A stretch of DNA of 7,538 bases from an uncultured Collinsella sp. (GCA_902475445.1 CABRZN010000088.1:1-7538), one strand, 5' to 3'; shown: positions 1 through 4,988, counted from the stretch's first letter. The notes: generated from the sequence alone by a model not told the origin. Numbers and translations: made by a program.

Positions 1-295
1 GGCGGCACAAGACCGCCTCCAGTCACTCGAGAAGACCTCGGATGGCTTTACGCTCGCCCAGATGGACCTGCGTCTGCGCCACGAGGGCGAAATCCTGGGT
101 TACCGCCAGCATGGCGGCGTGACCTTGCGCTTTGTTGACCTTGATGCCGACGAGGAATTGATCGAGTGGGCCCATTTGGACGCGGTCGAGCTCTTGCGGT
201 ATGCTTGCAACCTTGACTCTGTGGCGACGCGCCCTCTACGCGATGCGGTCGCCATGCGGTATCGACACATCTTTAAGGAGGTCAGCGGAGGATGA
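1..295 (+). CDS. recG: ATP-dependent DNA helicase RecG, C-terminal end (5' partial)
   Basis: The reading frame is open from base 2 and ends at TGA 293-295, giving the last 97 residues of what is normally a protein of about 690-750 residues. The segment with TSDGFTLAQMDLRLR followed by GEILGYRQHGG matches the conserved end of RecG helicase domain 2, where E. coli has DGF..A..DLE.RGPGELLGTRQTG. The Arg-Gln of this TRG-type motif, which couples ATP hydrolysis to DNA translocation in E. coli RecG, is kept. The usual RGPGE is RHEGE here, and the residue after RQ is His rather than Ser/Thr. RecG remodels stalled replication forks and Holliday junctions. Its last codons overlap the rsmD start (ATGA at 292-295), and recG-rsmD-coaD proximity is common in Actinobacteria and Firmicutes. 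The helicase Walker motifs lie outside the window. Family assignment is confident. Confidence 0.9.
   Translation, partial: AAQDRLQSLEKTSDGFTLAQMDLRLRHEGEILGYRQHGGVTLRFVDLDADEELIEWAHLDAVELLRYACNLDSVATRPLRDAVAMRYRHIFKEVSGG
275..282 (+). promoter_or_regulatory. Ribosome binding site of rsmD, inside recG
   Basis: AAGGAGGT is a full complement to the 16S rRNA 3' end and lies 9 bases before ATG 292, within the last codons of recG. A second GGAGG at 287-291 abuts the ATG and is too close to act on it. The strong site and the ATGA overlap support start 292 and coupled translation. Confidence 0.75.
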
Positions 296-921
296 GAATC
301 ATCGGCGGCGAATGGCGCGGTCGCAAGATCGAAGAGCCCCGTGGTCGCGATGTCACCCGCCCCACGACCGATCGCGTGCGCGAGGCGTGCGCATCTATGG
401 TCATGTCGGCATTCGACTTCGATCTGGACGAGGTCCGCGTGCTGGATGCCTTTGGCGGCTCCGGCGCCTTGGGCATTGAGATGCTCTCGCGCGGTGCCCG
501 CTCGCTCACCACGTTCGAGATCGATCGCAACGCTGCTCGTCTGATTACCAAGAATATCGAGTCGCTGTGCCGTGACCGTGCGCGTTGGCGCGTGGTGGCG
601 GGTGACGTGCTGGCAAGCGCCTCGCGCGGCCGCGTGCCGGGCGGTCCCTTTGACCTGGTCCTGCTCGACCCGCCCTATGCTTTTGGCGCCGAGCCGGTCG
701 AGGAGCTGCTACAGAACCTAGCTCAGCAAGGCTTGCTGGCACAGGGCGCCTACGCGCTCTTTGAGCACGCCACGGCCGATACGGGCGCTCACCCGGCCGG
801 CTTTGAGACCGTGCGCGAGAAGCGCTACGGCATAACCTCGGTTGACTTGCTGCGCTGGGTTGGCAATGGCGAGGATGATGGCAACGATAGCGACGCACCC
901 ACGGAGGATGCCCATGAGTGA
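292..921 (+). CDS. rsmD: 16S rRNA (guanine(966)-N2)-methyltransferase RsmD
   Basis: The 209-residue product is a Rossmann-fold, SAM-dependent methyltransferase that modifies G966 of 16S rRNA on the small subunit (role known from E. coli RsmD). Sequence signs in order: the family N-terminus MRIIGGEWRGRKI (1-13), RPTTDRVREA (23-32), the SAM-binding loop VLDAFGGSGALGIEMLSRGA (50-69), the acidic SAM-ribose contact near E76, and the catalytic DPPY motif at 126-129. A late KRYGITSVDLL segment (177-187) matches the usual family end. The last 20 residues are a low-complexity acidic tail (GEDDGNDSDAPTEDAHE) that is probably disordered and goes a little beyond the usual length of about 185-190. The start overlaps the recG stop by 4 bases and the stop overlaps coaD by 8 bases, so the three genes probably share one transcript. 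Confidence 0.93.
   Translation: MRIIGGEWRGRKIEEPRGRDVTRPTTDRVREACASMVMSAFDFDLDEVRVLDAFGGSGALGIEMLSRGARSLTTFEIDRNAARLITKNIESLCRDRARWRVVAGDVLASASRGRVPGGPFDLVLLDPPYAFGAEPVEELLQNLAQQGLLAQGAYALFEHATADTGAHPAGFETVREKRYGITSVDLLRWVGNGEDDGNDSDAPTEDAHE
903..907 (+). promoter_or_regulatory. Ribosome binding site choosing the coaD start
   Basis: GGAGG sits 6 bases before ATG 914. An in-frame ATG at 908 directly touches this site and cannot be served by it, so 914 is preferred. The site lies inside the final codons of rsmD. Confidence 0.7.
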
Positions 922-1411
922 CACCATTAACCGCGTAATCGTCCCGGGCACCTTCGATCCCATCACGTTTGGCCATATCGACGTCATCCGCCGCGCCCGC
1001 CGCATCTTTCCCAGCGTGATCGTTGCCGTTGCCGAGTCGCAGGGCAAAAACGGCGTCGGCACCACGTTTATGCTCGACGAGCGCGTGGCGCTGGCCCGTG
1101 AGGCGCTCGGTGATATTGACGGCGTCGAGGTGCTGCCCTTCACCGGGCTCTTGGTCGATTTTGCCCGCGAACAGGGAGCAGGAGCCGTGGTCAAGGGCCT
1201 GCGTGCCATGACCGACTTTGAGTACGAGCTGCAGCAGGCAGACCTCAACTACCGCCTGGATAGCGAGCTGGAGTCCATCTTTGTCATGAGTGCGCCGCAG
1301 TACGGTTATATCTCGAGCTCGGTGGTTCGCCAGATTGCCTCGCTCGGTAGCGACGTCTCTAATTTTGTTCCGTCCAATGTGGTCAAGGCGCTCAAACATC
1401 GCTTTTCGTGA
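914..1411 (+). CDS. coaD: Phosphopantetheine adenylyltransferase CoaD
   Basis: This 165-residue cytoplasmic enzyme joins 4'-phosphopantetheine and ATP to give dephospho-CoA and pyrophosphate, the penultimate step of CoA synthesis. It has the family's usual length (about 160). Visible motifs: GTFDPITFGHIDVI at 12-25 with the nucleotidyltransferase (T/H)xGH signature at 18-21; KGLRAMTDFEYE at 94-105, the RGLR..sDfeyE segment that binds substrate; and the ATP-contacting ISSSVVRQI at 133-141, followed by the typical SDVSNFVPSNVV ending. The frame is open upstream to ATG 842, but that would add 24 residues overlapping rsmD and unlike the family; the start at 914 has a well-placed GGAGG. It overlaps the rsmD end by 8 bases. 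CoA made by this route is the source of the prosthetic group for AcpP, encoded 2.6 kb downstream. Confidence 0.96.
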   Translation: MSDTINRVIVPGTFDPITFGHIDVIRRARRIFPSVIVAVAESQGKNGVGTTFMLDERVALAREALGDIDGVEVLPFTGLLVDFAREQGAGAVVKGLRAMTDFEYELQQADLNYRLDSELESIFVMSAPQYGYISSSVVRQIASLGSDVSNFVPSNVVKALKHRFS

Positions 1412-1435
1412 CGTTTTTTAATGCCTGGTGGCATG

Positions 1436-1444
1436 TGGTAAACT
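1436..1444 (+). promoter_or_regulatory. Candidate extended -10 promoter for the SepIVA-like gene
   Basis: TGG followed by TAAACT gives an extended -10 (TGn plus a 4/6 match to TATAAT) in the 68-base gap after coaD, placing a start of transcription near 1451. At a 17-base spacing the -35 position reads TTTTAA, which is weak. The surrounding TGTGGTA is shared with the candidate rpmF promoter. This is a motif reading only. Confidence 0.4.
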
Positions 1445-1467
1445 AACACGATGATATGTTACCTATG

Positions 1468-1474
1468 AAAGGAG
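1468..1474 (+). promoter_or_regulatory. Ribosome binding site choosing the SepIVA-like start
   Basis: AAAGGAG lies 5 bases before ATG 1480. In-frame ATGs at 1456 and 1465 are upstream of, or abut, this site and have no such site of their own, so 1480 is the preferred start. Confidence 0.7.
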
Positions 1475-1479
1475 ACCGG

Positions 1480-1977
1480 ATGCCGGGCGAGAATTTTCCT
1501 GGCGACAGGATCGTGAGTCTTGTCGACGAGCTCGAGGGGCTCATCGAAGAGGCTAAGACGCCGTTCGGCAAGAACGCCCAGATGAAGGTTATCGACGCCG
1601 ACGTCTTCTTTAACATCCTCGACGAGATCCGCATGAGCTATCCCGAGGAATGGCAGAAGTCCCGCCGTATCCTCAAGGAGCGCGAGGAGCTTATGGCTTC
1701 CGCCGCCGCTCAGGCCGATTCCATCATCGCCGATGCTCAACAGCAGGCCCTCACCATTGCTGGTGAGCAGGAGATCGTCCGCTTAGCGCAGCAGCAGGCC
1801 GACGACATCCGCGACCGTGCCCAGCAGTATGAGCGCGAGACTCGCTATGCCGCCGAGGATTACGCCGAGCAGGTCTTTACGCACCTCGAGGAGAACCTCA
1901 AGAGCCTGACCGGCACCGTCACCCGTTGTCGCCAGCAGCTTAACGAGGGTGCCGCCCAGCAGAATGGTCAGTGGTAA
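1480..1977 (+). CDS. SepIVA-like / DivIVA-like coiled-coil protein
   Basis: This 165-residue soluble protein has no signal peptide or membrane segment. Residues 11-28 (IVSLVDELEGLIEEAKTP) and 36-70 (KVIDADVFFNILDEIRMSYPEEW and following) form a DivIVA-like N-terminal part. Residues 60-135 are a continuous Ala/Gln/Glu/Arg-rich helix with AQADSIIADAQQQA and QQADDIRDRAQQYE repeats, read as coiled coil, and residues 136-154 end in a LEENLKSLTGTVTRCRQQL helix. Such proteins are often labelled ATPase or V-type ATPase subunit H-like because of coiled-coil similarity; there is no nucleotide-binding motif. In Mycobacterium the gene beside the DUF177-rnc-smc cluster is SepIVA (Rv2927c), a DivIVA-domain septation factor of about 245 residues. 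The N-terminal pattern, C-terminal helix and neighbourhood agree with that, though the middle coiled coil is about 80 residues shorter. A role in division or envelope growth is inferred. The stop overlaps the DUF177 start. Confidence 0.7.
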   Translation: MPGENFPGDRIVSLVDELEGLIEEAKTPFGKNAQMKVIDADVFFNILDEIRMSYPEEWQKSRRILKEREELMASAAAQADSIIADAQQQALTIAGEQEIVRLAQQQADDIRDRAQQYERETRYAAEDYAEQVFTHLEENLKSLTGTVTRCRQQLNEGAAQQNGQW

Positions 1978-2531
1978 TGGCTGAGTTCCCGAACGTTACC
2001 GTCGATCTTTCCGAGCAGCTCGAGTTTCCCGGAGACTCGTATCCGCTGACCGGCAAGGTCGATGTCGCCGCCTATACGGTGGGCGAGAAGGAGTACCAGC
2101 TGCAGGACGGCATTGACTACGACGTGGTCTTTACCAATGCCGGCACCGGTGTTCTGCTTACGGGCATGGTCCGCGCGCACGCAACCGGTGAGTGCGACCG
2201 TTGCCTGGAGCCCGCTTCGTTTGATATCGCCGGTGAGATTGAGGAATTCTATCTCTTTAACGAGCCCGAGGACCCCGAAGCCTACGAAGACGGCTACGAG
2301 CTGCTGGGCGAGGATCGCATCGTCGATCTGGGCGAGCCCATCAACGACGCGGTCGTCATGGACACGCCGTTCGTTGTCCTGTGCAAGCCCGATTGTCGCG
2401 GCCTGTGCCCCACCTGCGGCATCAATCTCAACGTCGAGCAATGCGATTGCGCCGCTCAAGCAGAGGCCGAATGGGCCGCTGCCACGGAAAATCCATTTGC
2501 AGCATTGAAGAATCTCAAGCTTGACGAGTAA
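1977..2531 (+). CDS. yceD: DUF177 (YceD) family protein with zinc-ribbon-like cysteines
   Basis: The 184-residue product belongs to the DUF177/YceD family, encoded next to rpmF in most bacteria and, in E. coli and plants, linked to 23S rRNA accumulation or 50S assembly. Signs: GECDRCLEPA at 71-80 (the conserved C-x-R-C-L element), a DLGEPINDAVVMDTPF segment at 117-132, then the hallmark CKPDCRGLCPTCGINLN at 136-152 with CDC at 156-158. Cys 136, 140, 144 and 147 are likely metal ligands. The ending NPFAALKNLKLDE matches the family's usual NPRFAALKNL-type tail. ATG 1977 overlaps the previous stop (TAATG); an in-frame GTG at 1971 is possible but would only add two residues. No clear ribosome binding site is seen, so translation probably depends on coupling to the upstream gene. 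Family call is firm; the molecular activity is not established. Confidence 0.9.
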   Translation: MAEFPNVTVDLSEQLEFPGDSYPLTGKVDVAAYTVGEKEYQLQDGIDYDVVFTNAGTGVLLTGMVRAHATGECDRCLEPASFDIAGEIEEFYLFNEPEDPEAYEDGYELLGEDRIVDLGEPINDAVVMDTPFVVLCKPDCRGLCPTCGINLNVEQCDCAAQAEAEWAAATENPFAALKNLKLDE

Positions 2532-2536
2532 AACTG

Positions 2537-2545
2537 TGGTAGTAT
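2537..2545 (+). promoter_or_regulatory. Candidate extended -10 promoter for rpmF
   Basis: TGG followed by TAGTAT gives TGn plus a 4/6 -10, just after the DUF177 stop and about 50 bases before rpmF. A TTGACG at 2521-2526, inside the last codons of DUF177, is a good -35 by sequence but is only 13 bases from this -10, so the two may not belong together; a 16-base spacing would pair it with the poorer TATCGC at 2543. Confidence 0.4.
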
Positions 2546-2595
2546 CGCTACTTGCGCGTAATCGCCACACTGGATAGTTCATAAGGAAGGTCACT

Positions 2596-2775
2596 ATGCC
2601 CGTACCTAAACAAAAGCAGGGTCGTATCCGCACTCACACCCGCCGTTCCGCCAACATGAAGATCTCGGCTGCGGCTCAGTCCACGTGCCCCCGTTGCGGC
2701 GCTGTCAAGCTCCCGCACCACGTGTGCCCCAGCTGCGGTTTCTACAAGGACCGCGAGGTTATCGTTACCGAGTAA
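2596..2775 (+). CDS. rpmF: 50S ribosomal protein L32 (bL32)
   Basis: The 59-residue protein starts MPVPKQKQGRIRTHTRR, the typical L32 N-terminus (MAVPKrKtSksrrr.RR), followed by SANMKISAAAQSTCPRCGAVKLPHHVCPSCGFYKDREV. It has a four-cysteine zinc ribbon: Cys31, Cys34, Cys44 and Cys47 (C-x2-C and C-x2-C), so it is the zinc-binding C+ form. Many Actinobacteria also keep a C- paralogue elsewhere for zinc limitation; none is visible here. L32 binds 23S rRNA near the peptidyl transferase side of the 50S subunit. AAGGAAGG at 2583-2590 is the ribosome binding site, and length matches the family (about 56-60). It lies between yceD and plsX as in E. coli and many other bacteria, and is followed by an intrinsic terminator. 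Confidence 0.95.
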   Translation: MPVPKQKQGRIRTHTRRSANMKISAAAQSTCPRCGAVKLPHHVCPSCGFYKDREVIVTE

Positions 2776-2778
2776 CTG

Positions 2779-2784
2779 TATACT
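2779..2784 (+). promoter_or_regulatory. Candidate -10 upstream of plsX
   Basis: TATACT is a 5/6 match to the -10 consensus, 3 bases after the rpmF stop, predicting transcription from about 2791. No convincing -35 is seen (AGGTTA at 17 bases). If real, its transcript would contain both the 2799 palindrome and the 2816 terminator before reaching plsX. Confidence 0.3.
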
Positions 2785-2798
2785 CTGGATGCGATGCC

Positions 2799-2812
2799 GT
2801 TCCAACTGGAAC
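2799..2812 (+). repeat. Perfect 14-base palindrome between rpmF and plsX (candidate operator)
   Basis: GTTCCA-AC-TGGAAC has two perfect 6-base arms around a 2-base centre. It lies just downstream of the TATACT hexamer and upstream of the terminator hairpin. The size and placement suit a dimeric repressor site, but it does not match the FapR, FabT or FadR operators as I know them. It could equally be a small RNA hairpin. Confidence 0.5.
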
Positions 2813-2815
2813 CAC

Positions 2816-2845
2816 AATGGCCGGCTCAATGAGTCGGCCATTTTT
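2816..2845 (+). terminator. Rho-independent terminator after rpmF
   Basis: The left arm AATGGCCGGCTC (2816-2827) pairs with the right arm GAGTCGGCCATT (2831-2842) around the loop AAT. All 12 positions pair, with one G-U wobble (2824-2834), and the T-run 2841-2845 follows. The T-run ends 4 bases before the plsX ribosome binding site, so it may also act as a conditional leader terminator for plsX. Confidence 0.88.
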
Positions 2846-2849
2846 GTAT

Positions 2850-2855
2850 AAGGAG
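2850..2855 (+). promoter_or_regulatory. Ribosome binding site choosing the plsX start
   Basis: AAGGAG lies 7 bases before ATG 2863. An in-frame ATG at 2857 is only 1 base from it, so 2863 is preferred. The overlapping TATAAG at 2847-2852 also resembles a -10; if used, it would give a nearly leaderless message. Confidence 0.7.
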
Positions 2856-2862
2856 CATGTAT

Positions 2863-3882
2863 ATGAGTAACGTTCGCGTTTGTGTAGACGTTGTGGGCGG
2901 AGACGAGAAGCCTCAGGTTGTCCTCGACGGTATCGAGGCGGCGCTTGCGGCGGATCCCGATATCGAGGTCTTGGCCGTCGGTCCCGCAGAGATCGTGAAC
3001 CCCTTTGCCGCGGCTCACGCTCGCGTTGAGGCCTTGGAGGCGCCCGATGTCATCGCCATGGATGACGATCCCATTCGAGCCGTGATGACCAAGCGTAAGT
3101 CCTCGATCGTACTTGCCTGCCGCGCTATCAAGAAGGGTAACGCGGACGCGTTCTTCTCTGCCGGCTCCACCGGCGCCATGACCGCTGCCGCTACCGCCTA
3201 CGTGACGCCCTTTAGGTATCAGGCCGAGGGCAAGAAGCAGCCGGTGCGTCCGTGCCTCACCAATGCACTGCCCAACCGCGCCGGCGGCCTGACGGTCCTG
3301 TGCGACATGGGCGCCAACCCCGATGTCGAGGTCGACGACATGGTGCGTTTTGCCCAGATGGGTAGCGCCTATGCGCGCGTCGTCTTGGGCATTGAGCATC
3401 CCCGCGTCGGTCTGCTCGGCAACGGCACCGAGGATGAGAAGGGCTCCAACTTTACCAAGGCGTGCTTCCCTGCCATGAAGGCCGCCGTTCCCGGCTTTGT
3501 GGGCAACTGCGAGGGTACCGACCTGACCTCGGGTAACTTTGACGTCGTCGTTGCCGATGGCATGTCGGGCAACATCGCGCTCAAGGCGACCGAGGGCGCC
3601 GCCAAGTTTTTGCTGCAAGAGCTCAAGGGTGCCTTTATGGCTTCGCTGGGCACCAAGATCGCCGCGTTGCTCATCAAAAAGCAGATGCGCGAGATCAAGG
3701 CAAAGCTCTCGGGCGATGCTAAGGGCGGCGCCATTCTGCTGGGCCTGCGTGGCGTGGTCCTGATCGGCCACGGTGCCACCTCGGTCGAGGCCGTAAAAAA
3801 CGGTACGCTCGCCGCGGTGGAGGCCGTGCGCGCCGGGCTGGTCGAGAACGTCGCCAACTCTATGGACGGCATCGTTTTGTAG
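2863..3882 (+). CDS. plsX: Phosphate acyltransferase PlsX
   Basis: This 339-residue peripheral membrane enzyme converts acyl-ACP and phosphate into acyl-phosphate, the acyl donor for PlsY at the first step of phospholipid synthesis. Family marks in order: VRVCVDVVGGDEKPQVVLDG near the N-terminus (usual form iAvDaMGGDnAP..iv.G, so the common Met is Val and the Asn-Ala are Glu-Lys here); SSIVLACRAIKKGNADAFFSAGSTGAMTAA around residues 80-110; RPCLTNALPNRAGG with LCDMGANPD; VGLLGNGTEDEKGS; FDVVVADGMSGNIALKATEG; and a late GAILLGLRGVVLIGHGATS. Length is typical (about 330-350). The terminator and palindrome directly upstream suggest separate control from rpmF. No fab genes lie between it and acpP, although its substrate is the acylated form of that carrier. 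Confidence 0.95.
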   Translation: MSNVRVCVDVVGGDEKPQVVLDGIEAALAADPDIEVLAVGPAEIVNPFAAAHARVEALEAPDVIAMDDDPIRAVMTKRKSSIVLACRAIKKGNADAFFSAGSTGAMTAAATAYVTPFRYQAEGKKQPVRPCLTNALPNRAGGLTVLCDMGANPDVEVDDMVRFAQMGSAYARVVLGIEHPRVGLLGNGTEDEKGSNFTKACFPAMKAAVPGFVGNCEGTDLTSGNFDVVVADGMSGNIALKATEGAAKFLLQELKGAFMASLGTKIAALLIKKQMREIKAKLSGDAKGGAILLGLRGVVLIGHGATSVEAVKNGTLAAVEAVRAGLVENVANSMDGIVL

Positions 3883-3923
3883 GAGCGAGTTAGAGCGCTG
3901 TTATGTGCCTCGCGGCCTTCGTC

Positions 3924-3935
3924 GTGGGGTAGAAT
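3924..3935 (+). promoter_or_regulatory. Candidate acpP promoter (-10 TAGAAT)
   Basis: TAGAAT at 3930-3935 matches five of six -10 bases and is preceded by GTGGGG, resembling the GTGG-TA style of the other two candidate promoters here. Transcription would begin near 3942, leaving a leader of about 65 bases. No good -35 is seen at 16-18 bases. The 124-base gap after plsX, with no terminator, is where an extra promoter for the highly expressed acpP would be expected. Confidence 0.5.
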
Positions 3936-3948
3936 CAAAACCGTGTCT

Positions 3949-3970
3949 TGGCGCTGCGCTTGCGGCGCCA
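3949..3970 (+). other. Stable hairpin in the acpP leader
   Basis: TGGCGCTGC and GCGGCGCCA form a 9-bp stem with one G-U pair and a GCTT loop. It lies between the candidate promoter and acpP, near the predicted 5' end of the message. No T-run follows, so it is not an intrinsic terminator. It may protect the message 5' end or take part in control; function unknown. Confidence 0.6.
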
Positions 3971-4006
3971 GCTCGTTGATGTTCACGCAATACGAGAGGA
4001 AGCGCT

Positions 4007-4249
4007 ATGGACCGCTCCGAAATCTTCGATAAGATCGCCGAAGTCGCCGCTGACGTTCTGGGCGTCGATGTCGCCGACATTAGCGACGAGACTACCTTTG
4101 ACGATCTCGATGCCGATTCGCTCGAGCGTCTGCAGCTGGTGACGGCCATCGAGGACGAGTTCGACCTCGAGATCGATGACGAGACCCTGCTGTCGCTCAA
4201 CTCTGTCGTCGACGCTGTCGACGCTATTGAAAACGCCAAGGAGGCCTAA
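4007..4249 (+). CDS. acpP: Acyl carrier protein AcpP
   Basis: This small acidic 80-residue four-helix protein carries growing acyl chains in type II fatty acid synthesis. The phosphopantetheine attachment site is Ser38 in DADSLERLQL (35-44). The canonical GADSLD.VEL carries Ala-Asp at the first positions here and Glu-Arg in place of Asp-Thr after DSL, which is a mild variation. The next helix, VTAIEDEFDLEIDDE (45-59), is the usual acidic recognition region. Length is normal (75-85). AGAGGA at 3995-4000 is the ribosome binding site, 6 bases before the ATG. The last codons hold the ribosome binding site of rnc, and acpP-rnc-smc order is common in Gram-positive bacteria. It should be loaded with the arm from CoA, made through coaD upstream, and it supplies acyl groups to PlsX. 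Confidence 0.96.
   Translation: MDRSEIFDKIAEVAADVLGVDVADISDETTFDDLDADSLERLQLVTAIEDEFDLEIDDETLLSLNSVVDAVDAIENAKEA
4238..4244 (+). promoter_or_regulatory. Ribosome binding site of rnc inside acpP
   Basis: AAGGAGG lies 8 bases before TTG 4253 and encodes part of the acpP C-terminal Lys-Glu-Ala. It is a full-strength site that supports the non-ATG start and suggests coupled translation. Confidence 0.75.
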
Positions 4250-4252
4250 GTC

Positions 4253-4978
4253 TTGGCTTTATCTCAACGACTCGCGCGCACCCAGGAAATCCTGGGCCAC
4301 GACTTCAATAACAAGGTGCTGCTGCGCGCGGCGCTCACGCACCCTTCTGCCGTGGAAGGTCAGCCCGTCTCGGCGAGCTATGAGCGCCTTGAGTTTTTGG
4401 GCGATTCCATTTTGGGCGCCGTGGTTGCCCGCTCGCTCTTTGAGTCCTATCCGGAGTTTGACGAGGGCAAGCTTACGCGCCTGAAGGTGTCGCTCGTCTC
4501 GGGCGCCACGCTGTCCGAGGTGTCCCATGAGCTGGGCATCGACGACATCATCATCTTTGGTGCCTCCGAGACCGGCACGGGCGCGCGCGGTCTGCACTCG
4601 GCGCTCGAGAACGTCTACGAGTCGCTCGTGGGCGCCCTGTACCTGGATGCCGGCTGGGATGCGGCGGCGGAGTTTATCCACCGTACACTCAAGCCGCACC
4701 TGGCTTCCGAGCGTGCCGAGCATCCTGCGAACCCCAAGTCGTTTTTGCAGGAGTGCGTGCAGGCCGACGGCCACGAGCCTCCCGCGTATAAGCTGGTCGG
4801 TTCCGAGGGCCCCGCGCATGCGCCCACCTTTACCGCTGTGGTGCTCATCGACGGTATTCGCCAGGGCCGCGGCACCGGTTCCTCCAAGAAGGAGGCCGAG
4901 GGGGCCGCTGCGCTCGAGGCACTCGACCGCATGGGCTACACCACCAACGGCGTGATTCTGAACAAGAAGCCTGTTTAA
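4253..4978 (+). CDS. rnc: Ribonuclease III
   Basis: The 241-residue endonuclease cuts double-stranded RNA, including rRNA precursors. Its catalytic domain covers about residues 5-150 and carries the signature ERLEFLGDSILG at 44-55 with E47 and D51, then ALENVYESLVGALYLDAG at 117-134 with the catalytic Glu at 123. The partner position three residues earlier, usually Asp (D114 in E. coli), is Asn120 here. A double-stranded RNA-binding domain follows at about 160-229, beginning NPKSFLQECVQ, with GRGTGSSKKEAEGAAALEAL as its conserved end. TTG 4253 is chosen as start because AAGGAGG is 8 bases upstream and the next ATG is far inside the signature region. It starts 3 bases after the acpP stop and ends 10 bases before smc. 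A 16-base palindrome sits over codons 10-15. Confidence 0.95.
   Translation: MALSQRLARTQEILGHDFNNKVLLRAALTHPSAVEGQPVSASYERLEFLGDSILGAVVARSLFESYPEFDEGKLTRLKVSLVSGATLSEVSHELGIDDIIIFGASETGTGARGLHSALENVYESLVGALYLDAGWDAAAEFIHRTLKPHLASERAEHPANPKSFLQECVQADGHEPPAYKLVGSEGPAHAPTFTAVVLIDGIRQGRGTGSSKKEAEGAAALEALDRMGYTTNGVILNKKPV
4281..4296 (+). repeat. 16-base palindrome in the first codons of rnc
   Basis: CCCAGGA-AA-TCCTGGG has two perfect 7-base arms. In RNA it would fold as a 6-bp GC-rich stem with an AAAU loop, 28 bases into the rnc coding region. It could lower rnc translation or be a self-target for RNase III, but the stem is short for cleavage and may simply follow from the codons for Thr-Gln-Glu-Ile-Leu-Gly. 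Confidence 0.5.
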
Positions 4979-4988
4979 GCGAGGAACC

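Noticed and set aside
842..913. N-terminal extension of coaD to ATG 842
   Set aside because: It would overlap rsmD by 80 bases and add residues absent from the family; GGAGG correctly placed before 914 decides the start.
1414..1434. T-run plus ATGCC-TGGT-GGCAT hairpin after coaD as a terminator
   Set aside because: The T-run precedes the 5-bp stem instead of following it, so it is not an intrinsic terminator for plus-strand transcription, and it reads as an A-run for the minus strand.
2685..2870. A 61-codon plus-strand frame across the end of rpmF and the gap before plsX
   Set aside because: It overlaps rpmF in another frame, runs through the terminator hairpin and has no ribosome binding site.
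2548..3771. A 407-codon open frame on the minus strand opposite rpmF and plsX
   Set aside because: It lies antisense to two certain genes. Long antisense frames are expected in high-GC coding DNA, and the translation (His/Gly/Ala/Arg-rich) resembles no family.
4205..4225. Tandem GTCGACGCT repeat near the end of acpP
   Set aside because: It only encodes Val-Asp-Ala twice within the last ACP helix; no sign of a functional DNA repeat.
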